Made by a program: the position numbers and the translations under genes
Shown: positions 1-11,254 of the stretch, in pieces
Numbering within the stretch: the stretch's first letter is position 1
Layout: every line of letters starts with the position of its first letter
Assembly: GCA_002989075.1 (NCBI GenBank)
Contig: PSQN01000014.1
Coordinates: forward strand, 248,001 to 312,000
Reading direction: 5' to 3'
DNA length: 64,000 bases
DNA from: Arthonia radiata
Taxonomy: Eukaryota; Ascomycota; Arthoniomycetes; Arthoniales; Arthoniaceae
Notes under the pieces: generated by a model
What the model saw: the letters and a program-made list of their open reading frames with translations, nothing else
The model's database searches: none
Told to the model about the DNA's origin: nothing

Positions 1-81
1 CAGCTGCAGGAGGATTGGAAGGTTTATTGTGATGAGAAGGGGGAGACGGTGGTGGGGGCGAGTGAGAGTTTTGGACCTTAG
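1..81 (+). CDS. 3' end of an unidentified gene, cut by the window edge
   Basis: The first 81 bases are open in frame 1 and end at a TAG, encoding 26 residues that begin QLQEDWKVYCDEKG and end SFGP. The tract is acidic and looks like ordinary coding sequence. The gene starts left of the window, so its product cannot be named. An open frame of this length could also occur by chance. Confidence 0.45.
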   Translation, partial: QLQEDWKVYCDEKGETVVGASESFGP

Positions 82-845
82 GGTGCTGGGGGTTGGAGTT
101 GGGAGGGGTGTGGGAGCACTGGAGGGCGGGGGGCAAGAGCGTGTGAGTTGATTGTGGGTGGTAGCAAGGTTTCACGGGGCTCACGAAAGGGAGGTTAATT
201 GTGGGACAGCGATCAGGCGCGGGCAACTCTCGTAATACAGCGTAAGCTTTTTCGAGAACGAGTCTTGATGCGCATGCGTAAGCGGAAGCTCAACTACATG
301 GCTTCGGAGCTGTCGTCAGGCAGCTAGAGCGCCTGCGTTGTCTTGTGATGCTTTGTTTGAACGGGAACTCTAGAAGGGGCTGTGCTAACATCTATCTCAG
401 GGTGTCCTTGTAAATGTCAGTATAGTGGCACACGAGAGCACGTGCACCGAGAGAAGTAAGTTGCGGAAAGCATGCCATCAGGCAGCGCCAGCGACTCCAC
501 CGTTGCGAATCCCTCCAGGAACCATAAGAGGAGGGGTTTGTGGACTGTACATCGATATCGTTGCCGCTGCGCTCAAGGCTGCATCGAGCAGGGAGGTAGG
601 GTGTGTGGCGATGTTGTGAGAACAATGCGGACAAGGCATGAGACGGTCATATAAATCTAAGTGAAGCGGCAAAACAACAGCATGGGCAGTGGCTCAAGCG
701 AGGGTTTCGGCGAAAGCATCATTGAATTATGCATTCATCGAAACTATCATCCACCAACACCAATTCATGCATCTCTACCGGACGTACACCTTGCTCCTCA
801 TCTCTCTTCGAGTTTGGTGTTGGGCTCTCGCTCGGGGTGAGGCGC
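82..845. other. Intergenic, convergent 3' ends
   Basis: This stretch lies between the 3' end of the left-edge gene and the TEF1 stop codon. The short open frames on both strands overlap each other and have no recognisable domain. I see nothing beyond presumed 3' untranslated sequence. Confidence 0.5.
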
Positions 846-2839
846 CTATTTCTTGCCAGCCTTCTGGGCGGCCTTGGTGACCTTGCCAGCGCCCTTGTCG
901 GCCTTGATGACGGACTTGATGACACCGACGGCCTATAATTTGCATGATCAGCTTTTGACCTTCCGCAATGTGCAGTGGTCAGATAGGTACTCACCACAGT
1001 CTGCCTCATGTCGCGGACGGCGAAGCGGCCGAGCGGTGGGTATTCGGTGAACGTCTCCACACACATCGGCTTGCTGGGAATCATCTTGACGATGGCAGCA
1101 TCACCGGCCTTGATAGTCTTGGGAGCCTGCTCAACAGACTTGCCAGTCCGGCGGTCAATCTTCTCGATGAGCTCGGAGAACTTGCAGGCAATGTGGGCAG
1201 TGTGGCAGTCCAAGACTGGCGCGTAACCGGCGCCGACTTGACCGGGGTGGTTCATGACGATGACCTTGATGTCTTCTTAGTGTCTTGCATAACAACAATC
1301 GATCGAGGCCAATGTACCTGAGCGTTGAAAGATTCACAGCCCTTGGGAGGGTCTTGCTTGCTGTCACCGGCAACGTTGCCTCTGAAACCAACCATTAGTT
1401 GGAAATTCACCAAAATTGCCTGCCGAATGGTGCCTTACCGTCGGATCTCCTTGACGCTCACGTTCTTCACGTTGAAACCTGAGCACAGTTTTAGCATGCG
1501 TGATGATGCTGGGAGGGAGTGGTTTAGGACCACGTACCGACGTTGTCACCCGGAAGACCCTCGGTGAGGGACTCGTGGTGCATCTCGACAGACTTGACTT
1601 CAGTGGTGACACCGGCGGGAGCGAACGTGACGACCATGCCGGGCTTGATGACACCAGTCTCGACACGGCCGACGGGCACCGTTCCAATACCGCCGATCTT
1701 GTAGACATCCTGGAGCGGCAGACGGAGGGGCTTGTCGGTGGGACGCGATGGAGGGTCGATGGCATCGATGGCCTCGAGGAGGGTCTTGCCAGAGGACTTG
1801 CCACCTTGCTTGGTCTCCTTGTTCCAGCCGTTGTACCAGGGGCAGTTGGGAGAGGGCTCGATCATGTTGTCACCATTGAAGCCGGAGATAGGAACGAATG
1901 GAATGGCGGCTGGGTTGTAGCCGACCTTCTTGATGAAGTTGGAGACCTCCTTGACAATCTCGTTGTAGCGACCCTGATCGAACTTGACGGTGTCCATCTT
2001 GTTTAAGGCGACAATCATCTGCCGCACACCAAGAGTGTAGGCGAGCAGGGCGTGCTCACGAGTCTGACCATCCTTGGAAATGCCGGCTTCGAACTCACCA
2101 GTGCCGGAGGCGATGATGAGAACGGCGCAGTCGGCCTGGGAGGTACCGGTGATCATGTTCTTGATGAAGTCACGGTGACCGGGGGCGTCGATGACGGTGA
2201 CGTAGTACTTGTTCGTCTCGAATTTCCACAGGGCGATATCGATGGTGATGCCACGCTCACGCTCGGCCTTGAGCTTGTCGAGGACCCATGCGTACTTGAA
2301 GGAGCCCTTGCCCATCTCGGCGGCTTCCTGAGCGAGGGATCAGCATTGTATGCGGAAAACAGATGGAGTCATGGCACCGAGATGCATGGTTGGCAGAGCC
2401 CGTCGAGTGCCGTCGGACGAAATTGATGGGGAATGCTTGAACGGCACGACAAGGCAACGCGGGGCATGGCTCAACAGGATTGAGCAAAAATTCTTGGATT
2501 GGCCTTACCTTCTCGAACTTCTCGATGGTACGCTTGTCAATGCCACCGCACTTGTAGATCAAGTCTAATGGTATGTAAGCCTTATGTGTAATGCTCTTGA
2601 CTGCCTTCGCGCCACCGAAGGGCTTGAGTGAGGGGCGGCGCCGAGGGCACTGAGGGGCAGCACATACGTCCGGTTGTCGTGCTCTTGCCGGAGTCGACAT
2701 GGCCGATGACGACGATGTTGATGCTAAGAATAGGAGAGTCAGTTTGATGATCGTGAGTCTGGAGATGCGCGCGGTTCGAGCGTTCTGATAGTAGCGGGGT
2801 GGGCTGGGCGAATACTCACTGAAGCTTCTCTTTACCCAT
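846..2839 (-). CDS. TEF1: Translation elongation factor 1-alpha, 8 exons
   Basis: This GTPase delivers aminoacyl-tRNA to the ribosomal A site in the cytosol. I place exons at 2839-2820, 2723-2668, 2564-2509, 2327-1538, 1478-1439, 1381-1318, 1264-995 and 932-846. They join in phase to 1383 bases (460 residues), the normal length for the family. The protein starts [20 protein letters not shown]. The P-loop [12 protein letters not shown] ends at the exon 2/3 junction. DAPGHRDF and NKMD, the other G-protein motifs, are in exon 4, followed by the beta-barrel domains and a lysine-rich end [13 protein letters not shown]. Every intron has a GT donor and AG acceptor. Seven introns in TEF1 is on the high side for ascomycetes. 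The identification is secure; individual splice sites rest on reading frame and family conservation. Confidence 0.97.
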
Positions 2840-3222
2840 GATGAAGGATTCGCTGTGGTATCAAGTAGTGATCTTTGTTGTGGAAGACTTGATGAGCGTT
2901 GAAATGAAGAAGATTCGCAGATGTGCGGCTTGCGTACGGTATGCGAAGACAAGGAGAAAAGAAGAAGAAGAGTCAGAAGATCGAGCGCGAGGAAGATTTT
3001 TAACAGAATGCCCCACTGCCTCGTCTGTGGGCGCGGGTGGGGCCAATGACATCGCGCTTCTTACCTCCGCCTAAAGCCCGGACGACTCACCCTTAGTCAG
3101 CGTCTTGTTTCCTTTCCTCTACTCTTCACATTCACCGATGTGTGTGATGATAATAACTCATTGAGGACTTCGTTGAACATTTTATCAGCGCCGACTGCCC
3201 TCCCTGCGCGAAAGAGAATTCG
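2840..3222. promoter_or_regulatory. Divergent promoter region between TEF1 and TAD1
   Basis: This 383 base gap separates the two divergent start codons and must hold both promoters. Bases 2944-2993 are almost all purine on the plus strand. On the TEF1 coding strand they are therefore a CT-rich tract about 105 bases upstream of the ATG. Such tracts are common near transcription starts of strongly expressed fungal genes. I see no clear TATA box. Confidence 0.55.
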
Positions 3223-4440
3223 ATGAAGGCGAATGATGTAGCTGATCTCGTGCTCGACGCCTTCAGAGCCCTCCCAGCAAAAGCAAAGCCTCACGTGTAT
3301 CCAAACGGATCGCGAGAATGGACGCCATTGAGCGGTATAGTAATATCCAACCGAGATGCTAAGGATGGAAAATGCGTAGCTTTGGGCACGGGTATGCGAT
3401 GTCTCCCCGCGAACAAGCTTCCCCTTGCCAAAGGCAAGTGTCTGCATGATTGGCACGCCGAGATCGTAGCCATTCGTGCCTTCAATCGTTACTTGCTGCA
3501 GGAATGCTCCAAGCTTGTAAGGGGTACGTTGATCGAGTCTGAAGTCGTGAGGTTTCGAGACGAGCATGAGCAGAGAAAGACACAGCGCCAACGGTTCACC
3601 ATCAAAGACGACATCGACATCTCTCTATTTAGCACAGAAGCACCGTGTGGCGATGCGAGCATGGAAGTGACGATGCAGGCTCAGTCCGACGCTACTCCGT
3701 GGACGTCACCAAGCCAATCTGACGCAGATGGCATGCTGCAGACTGGCAGAGGGCACTTTGGAGATCTGGGTGCCGTCCGTCGCAAGCCGAGCAGACCTGA
3801 TGCCCCACCTACACTGTCCAAATCTTGCAGTGATAAGCTCGCGTTGAAGCAGTTCACGTCGCTCTTGTCGTCTCTCACGAGCTTAATGATTCATCCCGGC
3901 AACGCTTACCTCCACAGGCTCGTTATCCCCAAAGATCAGCTTGTGCAGACCGCTGTTGAGCGAGCGTTCGGTACAAACGGACGAATGGGGAGATTAATCG
4001 AGGCTCCAGAACCTTGGTATTATGGTTACAAGCTTAGGCCATTTCAGGTGGTGCCTCACGAACGATATTTCGACTTTGCCCGGCCTACCTCAAACTCGGC
4101 CACGGCATCGAAAGGCTCGAACATTGCCACCGTATGGACGCCAGATGTTTTTGAGGTGCTCATCGGTGGAACAAAACAAGGGCATAAGCAATTCAGTGGA
4201 GCAGGTAGAAGCGCGCTCTCACGGCAAAGTCTGTGGCAACTAGCGCTAGATGTTAGCAAGCACATGGGAGAATGCGATACCATGACTGCGCTTAATCCTG
4301 ATACGATGTACTCGAAGGTCAAAGAGGACCCCTTGCTCCATAACCGGCGAGAAGCGAAGGAGACGGCGCGGGAAGTTGCATTGAACCCATGGCCGAAAAA
4401 TGTAGGAGATGACTTCTGTCTAGCGAATGATGATGATTAG
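3223..4440 (+). CDS. TAD1: tRNA-specific adenosine deaminase (ADAT1/Tad1 type)
   Basis: This enzyme deaminates adenosine 37, next to the anticodon, to inosine in eukaryotic tRNA-Ala. The single-exon frame encodes 405 residues. The editase domain is clear: the catalytic H-A-E lies at residues 78-80 (DWHAEIVAIRAF), the second zinc ligand in PCGDASME at 141-148, and the third Cys in KSCSDKLALKQ near 202. The two-Cys spacing and the long domain are typical of ADAT1 and ADAR deaminases, not of the shorter ADAT2/3. No RNA-binding domain precedes the deaminase, which again fits ADAT1. The ATG chosen is the first in the frame and gives a normal N-terminus. The gene is divergent from TEF1. Confidence 0.93.
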   Translation: MKANDVADLVLDAFRALPAKAKPHVYPNGSREWTPLSGIVISNRDAKDGKCVALGTGMRCLPANKLPLAKGKCLHDWHAEIVAIRAFNRYLLQECSKLVRGTLIESEVVRFRDEHEQRKTQRQRFTIKDDIDISLFSTEAPCGDASMEVTMQAQSDATPWTSPSQSDADGMLQTGRGHFGDLGAVRRKPSRPDAPPTLSKSCSDKLALKQFTSLLSSLTSLMIHPGNAYLHRLVIPKDQLVQTAVERAFGTNGRMGRLIEAPEPWYYGYKLRPFQVVPHERYFDFARPTSNSATASKGSNIATVWTPDVFEVLIGGTKQGHKQFSGAGRSALSRQSLWQLALDVSKHMGECDTMTALNPDTMYSKVKEDPLLHNRREAKETAREVALNPWPKNVGDDFCLANDDD

Positions 4441-4671
4441 TTAATTAACGTTTTTACTCTTCACCAATGAGTTTTATCCTCCGTGGGCGACTTCGAGTGG
4501 GGCGGCAACGTCATCGTTCTCCGCTTCCTTCCTTTGTTCCTGCAGTCCACAGATCCTATGTGCCTGTATGAAGACATCCCTTGCACGAAAAGCCACGATA
4601 TGACAGGGGTTGTTGGGATGCGCGAGATGCGAAAGTGTGCTGCAGATCCTTAGAGACCGGCAATTGTCAAC

Positions 4672-6000
4672 ATGCAAGCCTTCGGTGAGCCTTCCAAGTC
4701 AGGGCCTAAGCACGGGTATTGACTGCAATAGTTCCCAAGAACCGACGTGTAGGTATCATATTCCAGCAAACCAAAGTAATACAATCCAAAGTAATGAATT
4801 GACATGACAGCCTAAATTTGAGCTTGTTCTCAAGGTAGGTTTGCTGGCGCTGTAGCTAATTTGGGGAGCGCTGACGTTCCGAGATCCTCGATCTTAACAA
4901 CGTACCGCTCGTTTCGGGCACATCGACCGTCAAGTGGCACCTTCAGAATGCCGCAGCAGCTGAGCACAGTGGTCGAACCAACAAGTGTCAAATCCGGGAT
5001 CATAAAGTCTCTTATGACTATGAAAAGCAGATCGGTGTCAGGCTGACCGTTGAGCGTAATGGGGTTTTGCAAGACTGTCCCTTGCATTTTGAGGTCTTCC
5101 AGGAGTATGCAGCGGGATCCCGAGGCGAGCAGATCATGCTGGGCAAGGTCAAGCTGAACCTCGCCGAATATTGTGATGCGGATGACCCCAACCACGAGGA
5201 AGGTCTTAGCAGGCGGTACCTACTGCAGGATAGCAAGATCAATAGCACGCTGAAGGTGAAGCAGGACTGCTACTGTTCGAGCACCTTGCTTACTTGAAGA
5301 TAGATCGGCGTCGCCATGAACTTCATTGAAGGTGACAGGAACTACATTGCGTGAGTTTGCCAGGTGTCAGCCTAGACACCGAAGGCTGACGAAAAAATAG
5401 CCCAGCTTTGAAGAGTGCACCCGCTTTCGGAGGCATTGCCCGCATCATGGCTGGCGAGCAAGGTCATGCTGAAGACGCAACGTGTAAGTGCCTTGAGCAA
5501 GAGTTGGCAAAATCAGCCTAACCCGGTACATAGACATGCCGTCACTCAGCACACGGTCAAAGGAACATCACGAATACCAAGATATGTACCGCCGCAATCT
5601 CGCTGCCTTCTGGACAGCGCAACCCGGCGAGCTCAAAGCTGATGAATGCATTGAAGACATTTTCGCAGGCGGAGACGGATGGGCCAAGCACAACGATCCC
5701 AACCATCCTACAAATACCAGAAACGGCTCAGGCTCGTCTCGTCCATCTCCGGCAAAGAGTACACACAATCGTGGCCACCATAGAACGGGCAGGTCACCTG
5801 GAGACCGGTCCCAGCGCCAAAACCGTGTGTATAACGCACCGTCTGGCAGCGGCGTCAGTGGACGAGCAAGCCTTGAGCAGTACGCGAACAATATGAAAGC
5901 TGAAGCGGACGCCAGCCAGAGTAACAACAACTTCGAAGTCTACGAATTTGAGATTCGAGAGGATCTGAAGAGTTGGAAGGTGCCTGACTTTACTTCCTGA
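4672..6000 (+). CDS. NT-C2 domain protein (EEIG1/EHBP1 N-terminal type), 7 exons with microexons
   Basis: The N-terminal half is an NT-C2 domain of the EEIG1/EHBP1 type, a lipid-binding-like C2 fold found in many filamentous fungi; its molecular role in fungi is not settled. Exons are 4672-4684, 4732-4748, 4811-4834, 4884-5255, 5304-5350, 5401-5483 and 5534-6000. They join exactly in phase to 1023 bases (340 residues). The first three, of 13, 17 and 24 bases, encode MQAFVPKNRRPKFELVLK, which runs directly into ILDLNNVPLVSG of exon 4, the conserved start of the domain. Later come LGKVKLNLAEY, YLLQDSKINSTLK and PALKSAPAFGGIARIMAGEQ. The C-terminus after about residue 180 is low-complexity, rich in Ser, Asn and Gly. 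All introns are 47-62 bases with GT..AG ends. Confidence 0.85.
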
Positions 6001-6047
6001 TCTAGATGTCTTGCACTACCTTCTCATTCTTGTGCGATAATGCGGCA

Positions 6048-6660
6048 TCATCTCATCATATCCGCCAACGTCCCACCATAATACATCAACGCCGCCAGTC
6101 CCGCCAGATTTCCAAGCGTTGAGACGCCATGCAGCTGGCCAAACTTTCTGTTCAATCTCTTCATCTCACTGGAGTGCGGACCCGCATCATACGCCGATTT
6201 CCCATCTCTGGTCTCTTGATGTTTCCGCTCTTTCATCACAGCCGTGGTCTTGGGCCCGAAGTATGCCAGGTTCGCCAACGCCGTCACCAGGGATAGTCCA
6301 AGCGGGAGGAGAGTGCTGAAGCGGACTCTCTCGTCCAGCAAGCCTGAAGGCCCACTGACCACTCTCGCGCCGCTCACTGCAGAGCTGGCAAGACCTGGGA
6401 AGGTAACCGCGACGACACCCGTGAGCCCTGCCTGCAAGGCGAAATAAACGGGGAAGATGCGCGTCTGCAGGGTGGCGAAGCTGGGGCGTGGGAGTGCCTG
6501 GTAGGCTACGGGCCCGGCAACGAATGACTGGAAGAAAGTGGAGCCGAGGAGGGTGCCATAGCTGCAGACTTGTCAGTGATGGCCTCTACTAAAACGGAGC
6601 AATTGCGAACCTTAGGACATGATACACGCCTGGTGAGGAAAATGTTGCAAGGTCTGGCAT
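6048..6660 (-). CDS. DUF4149 / TMEM205-like membrane protein, 2 exons
   Basis: Exons 6660-6611 and 6561-6048 give 187 residues. The product starts MPDLATFSSPGVYHVLS and continues into YGTLLGSTFFQSFVAGP, a DUF4149 signature. It then has about four hydrophobic helices, PRPSFATLQTRIFPVYFALQ between the first two, and the conserved RKFGQLHGVSTLGNLAGL near the C-terminus. Human TMEM205 carries this domain. The fungal proteins are small endomembrane or mitochondrial-associated proteins of unknown function. The intron (6610-6562) has a GT donor and CAG acceptor. It is divergent from Ku80. Confidence 0.85.
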
Positions 6661-7114
6661 GGCTGGAGCTAGAATTGTGGAGCTCTCTGACAGTTTATTG
6701 AGCGTGCGTTAAACAAGCAAAAACGAGGATGAATATGTCTCCAGTACGAGTCCATGACGTCGCTAGCCTCGGTCTTGGCGTTGTCATCTCAACCTCTCTG
6801 TCTTCAATCCCAGGCCACAAAGCCTATGGTGTGTGGGAGCAAGACTTCAATGTCACTTGAACCATCGAGCTTGCTACTAGGGCATTGTTCAAGTATTTGT
6901 CGTGGAAAGGTAAACAGATAAACAGAAATATGAGGCTCATCACGTGCTTTCGTGTTAGCCAACGCGTCGCGTCGCGTGCAGGAGCCGCACTTCTGCCTGA
7001 AGTCCAGCATGGATTTGTCTGGAAAGCAAACGCAGTCCTCCCTCTTACTGCGCTAGAAGAATTCTCATGATGCTCCAAAGTGTTTTCTCACGATAGTCAA
7101 CGCCGGTTGCCACC
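6661..7114. promoter_or_regulatory. Divergent intergenic region before Ku80
   Basis: This 454 base gap separates the TMEM205-like start from the Ku80 start and should contain both promoters. The Ku80 ATG sits in a good fungal context (CCACCATGG). Short open frames here run on both strands without domains. Confidence 0.45.
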
Positions 7115-9473
7115 ATGGCGAATAAAGAGTGCACAGTCTTCATCGTCGACATTGGTCAATCGACTGGTGAGAAGCGCCATGACCGGACGAAGACTGACCT
7201 TGACTGGTCGATGGAGTACGTCTGGGACAAGTTAGCCACCATAATTGCTACAAGTCGCAAGACACTCTTCACCAGCGTTCTAGGCTTGCGCACTGACGGC
7301 ACTAACCACGACGGTCCTACGGAGGAAGAATATGAGAACATTACCGTCTTCAAGTACCCGTCGCAAATGTTTATGTCAGACGTGCGCAGCTTGACTGAGC
7401 AAGTCAAACCAAGTCATACCAATGCTGGCGACGCTGTCTCCGCTATCGTTGTCGCCATCGGTATTATCACCGAGCATTGCAAGCAACTGAAGTACAAAAA
7501 GCAGATCATCCTTACCACAAACTGCATGGGTCCGGTAGAAGCCGATTTACTTGACGGTATCGCAGACAAACTCAAAGAAGAGAGCATTGAACTTCTAGTC
7601 TTGGGAGCTGACCTGGACGACCCTGAATATGGCTTCAAGGAAGAAGACAAGGACGAGACCAAGCAGCGCAACGAGGAGACGCTCAAGCGACTTGTCGAAC
7701 TAAGTGGCGGCATTATTGGTACACTGAAGCAAGCCACAGAAGAAATTAAGACGCCACGCATTCACGTACCCAGTTCCATGGCAACGTTCAGGGGGAAGTT
7801 GACTTTGGGTGATTCGGAGACCTATGATTCTGCGATGGAGATCGACGTCGAGCGGTATCCAAAAATCATGGTCAAAGCACCCCAAAGCGCTAAAAAGGTC
7901 ACAATAAAGGCAGAAGAGCCCAATGACTCCGTCGGCGCGCTTCATGATCTTCCTAATGGGCATCAGCCGCCCGATGCCGAGACCTCGCTTGTCCAGAATG
8001 CAAGGACGTACCAAGTCAAGCATGAGAACGCACCTGGCGGGAAGCGCGACGTCGATCAGAGCGACCTGTCGAAAGGTTATGAGTACGGAAGAGAGATCGT
8101 GGCTTTGTCCTCGGCAGATGAAGAAGCGACCAAGATGGAGACGCTTGCTGGAATGAACATACTTGGTTTCGTTCCGCGTGACAATGTGAGTCTTTTGCCA
8201 CATTGAGCTCTCAAGTCTTGACTAACGTCTCCAGATCGCTCGCTACATCGACATGAGCAAAGCCAACGTTGTCGTCGCTCAGAAGCTCAACGACCTTGCG
8301 GCAATGGCGCTTTCCTCATTGATTCATACGTTATACGAACTCGATACCTGCGCGATAGCCCGACTGGTCAGCAAAGACAACCGACCGCCGGTCATCGTGG
8401 CTCTCACTCCATGCTTTGAGCCCGACTTCGAGTGTCTCATCGACGTCGAACTACCATTCGCGGAGGACTTCAGGCAGCACAAATTCCCGCCGCTGGATCG
8501 CATCCCGACCCTGTCTGGCAAGGTCATCACCGAGCATCGCAACCTTCCTTCAGGTGACTTGCAGAACGCCATGAGCGCTTACGTGGATAGTATGGACCTT
8601 TCGACGGCTGATAAAGACGAAGAAGGCGAGACGACAGTGAGTAGGAGTCTCGCGGTCTCTAGAGAAAGTCAAGTTCATGCGAACTGCATTGCTAACCGCG
8701 CACTTAGGACTACCTGAAGTTCGAGGATTCTTTCTCGCCTAAAGTCAATCGCATCAATCAGGCCGTTAGATACCGCGCCATATTTCCCAGTGACCCCGTG
8801 CCACCACCGACAGAGATCCTCACTCGCTTCTCACATCCACCGGAGCACGTCCTCAAACGTGCCCAATCGCATCTGCAGCGACTTCAAGAAGCTGCCGACG
8901 TGAAAAAGGTGCCCCCGAAGAGTCAGTCGCGGCGTGCCTTCAAAGGCAAGAAGAATCAGGAAGCACCTCGCTCCGGTCTCGACGTGAGCGCACTACTCAA
9001 CGAGCGCTCCGCCAACCAGCAGCATCGAATCTCGCCGCAAAACGCCATCCCGGAGTTCAGGCAAATTATCGCCGCTGCTGAATCGATTCAACCCGTGCAA
9101 GAGGCTGTGACGCAGCTTGGAGATATCGTCAAGGACTGGATACGCAAAAGCATGGGTGAGAGCAGCTATGGGCGAGCTGTGGAAGCGGTTCGCGTCATGA
9201 GAGAAGAGTGCGTTGAGCTTGAGGAGGCCGACTTCTTTAATAAATTCTTGCGCAACCTCAAAGACGAGATCTTTGGCGAGAAGCTAGGTGGTGATCGACG
9301 CGAGTTCTGGTGGTCGCTAAGAAAGGAGAAGCTTGGGTTGATTGACAAAGGCGAAGAGCGTCACGGCGGCGTGGAGCAGAACGAAGCTCGTCAGGTGAGT
9401 CTGCCCTTATCTTGTTCCCTTAGTCGCGACTGACGCTCCGCAGTTCCTCATCCCTGACCGCACCCGAACTTGA
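7115..9473 (+). CDS. KU80: Ku80 subunit of the Ku DNA end-binding complex, 4 exons
   Basis: Ku80 pairs with Ku70 to ring DNA double-strand ends, start non-homologous end joining and protect telomeres in the nucleus. Exons 7115-8185, 8235-8636, 8708-9394 and 9444-9473 join in phase to 729 residues, the usual fungal length. Residues 1-220 are the vWA-like domain ([13 protein letters not shown] at the start, [12 protein letters not shown] later). The Ku core beta-barrel follows and spans exons 1-3, including [23 protein letters not shown] across the first junction. The C-terminal helical Ku-PK-binding fold is seen in [19 protein letters not shown] and [19 protein letters not shown], even though fungi lack DNA-PKcs. 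The last exon encodes only FLIPDRTRT and a stop. No obvious lesion is present. Confidence 0.94.
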
Positions 9474-10043
9474 TCAGTTTCCGCTTGTTTGTTCAATGTC
9501 AAGCGTTCTGCCATCGCCCGTTTGTTGTGCAAGTTGTCAAGTGATGAGCGGGCAGCTTGTAAGCGAGCATATTTGGAACTTCAGATCCCAGGTGTCCCGA
9601 TCGGGAAACCAGACGCGTAACATCACTTCTCAAAGCTCAAGTGAGGCGTGAGTACCTTCATGGTCGCCATAACTTCTCCAAAACTCGCTTAACTACTCGC
9701 TTAACGACACGATCGAGCCATGGAAACGACCGTTGTCTGCGTCATTGACGTGCATATGACCCCGGTATATCTTCATGGCTGCAGTTGCGAACGATCATTC
9801 TTCCTCTTCAAGATCTTCAGCGACTTCTTGTCCAGCCGACACGTCTCTCGTCAAGTTCATTCAACCGTGAAGTATACAAGCTCTTCAGACACAGCCCGAG
9901 TGTACAAAACATATCCTCTTTGCCGCGTCGTGAGGCAGGCGTCACAGTTACGATCAGTCTTTCGATCACTCAATCTCCACTGCCACTGTCAACGGCTTCA
10001 CTAGTCCTCAAATATATACGCATCAGCGAGACCACCAGCCGAG
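9474..10043. other. Intergenic
   Basis: This is Ku80 3' sequence followed by the promoter of the next gene. A short direct repeat of ACTCGCTTAAC lies near 9683-9706. Nothing else is recognisable. Confidence 0.5.
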
Positions 10044-10757
10044 ATGGCGAACAGATCCCTCCTCTATCTCCCTTTGTCGTTAAAGAAGCGCACCTCCTCT
10101 GATTCCGTTGAGCCTAACGAACACACCCCAGCTACAGCCGATCCGTCCACAAATGAACAGCAGCTCCCAACTCTCGACATGTTCCCAGGAACACCGTCTT
10201 TCACAGCAAGTCAGACGCGTTGTACTCTCCGTGACGTTCATGAGACCCTCAAGATGGCTGTCGACACTGCTCTCATCGCGGACTGCTACCCTCCACACCT
10301 CGTCAACAATATGCAAGCGGCGTTCCCAGATCGAGCTGCCATAATCGCCGAGTTTGGTAAGATCAAGCAACACGCCGACCTAGCGCAGCTCGCCGTCATG
10401 CGCACCATGAACTACATTGCCGTTCTCCGCCCAGAGCTGATCAAGGAGGCCAAAGTAAGTTTTGATACCATATCCTCCGCTGTTCTGACGCGACCCACTT
10501 TTCGAGCGTATCATACTAACCTCTGCCCATTGTAGGAGTGTACTGACCCCGTCACGCCGGTCACCTGGGAGCGCCTCCCAACCTACAAGCGCCTGGAGGT
10601 GGCGCTCAAGAAGGTGGCCGCGCGTTGGGAGCAGCTGCTGAAGATCGAAGGCATGGGCCTTCACTGGATGAAGGAGGAAGTGTTGCTCTCCAAGGCGTGG
10701 CAGGAGGGCACGTGCGAGGCCCGGATGCTGGGATCGTGGAGCGCTGCGTTTCAGTGA
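10044..10757 (+). CDS. Hypothetical protein, 2 exons
   Basis: Exons 10044-10454 and 10536-10757 join in phase to 210 residues; the donor is GTAAGT and the acceptor TGTAG. Residues 1-50 are Ser/Thr/Pro-rich and probably disordered. Residues 60-210 look like an all-helical domain (RDVHETLKMAVDTALIADC, then AQLAVMRTMNYIAVLRPEL and, across the intron, WERLPTYKRLEVALKKV). It has no signal peptide or membrane helix. I do not recognise the family, and nothing around it suggests a job. The in-phase splice, with sensible protein on both sides, is the main reason to call it real. Confidence 0.7.
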
Positions 10758-11254
10758 GGGAGAGATGAATGAATTGCCTAATTAGGCATTAAGTGACATA
10801 AGCATGCCAGTTGAATGACAAGAGCGCAAGCAATGCTCGAGATCAAGTTTGAAACTGCTTCTGAACGCGCTGAACCGCTGGCATTGACGACTTTTCAGAT
10901 AATTCGAAAGATATCAAGGCCATAGTGAACGCTCTTCATGTAATCGTGACCTCTAAATAGGGTAGAAACCCTAAGACGCGACGAACTTCACTTCTCGCTC
11001 TTCACGAGCATCACATACTGTCATCTCGCCTTTCCAGGGAGCATGCATGCCCTGGCAATCTATGTTCTAGGTATATCCCGGCCGTATCGAGTATTGGAGT
11101 TCACTAAACCAAAGCAGCACGTAAACCCAGTCGCAAGCACAGTATATCATAAGTCATCTTCATTGCATTCATCGAGCGCCAGGCTCACATCTTCATTATG
11201 GTATCAATCTCATCATCATCAAACGCTCTCACACCCTCCAGCCGCCCAGCAGCC
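10758..11254. other. Intergenic, convergent
   Basis: The 3' ends of the 10.0 kb gene and the 11.3 kb minus-strand gene face each other here. I see no gene. Confidence 0.5.

Noticed and set aside
719-1255. 178-codon minus frame containing TEF1 sequence plus an Arg/Ser-rich end
   Set aside because: Its first part is TEF1 exon 7; the rest is read-through into the intron. The spliced TEF1 model explains it.
3097-3591. 164-codon minus frame opposite the start of TAD1
   Set aside because: It is antisense to the conserved editase domain and has no domain of its own.
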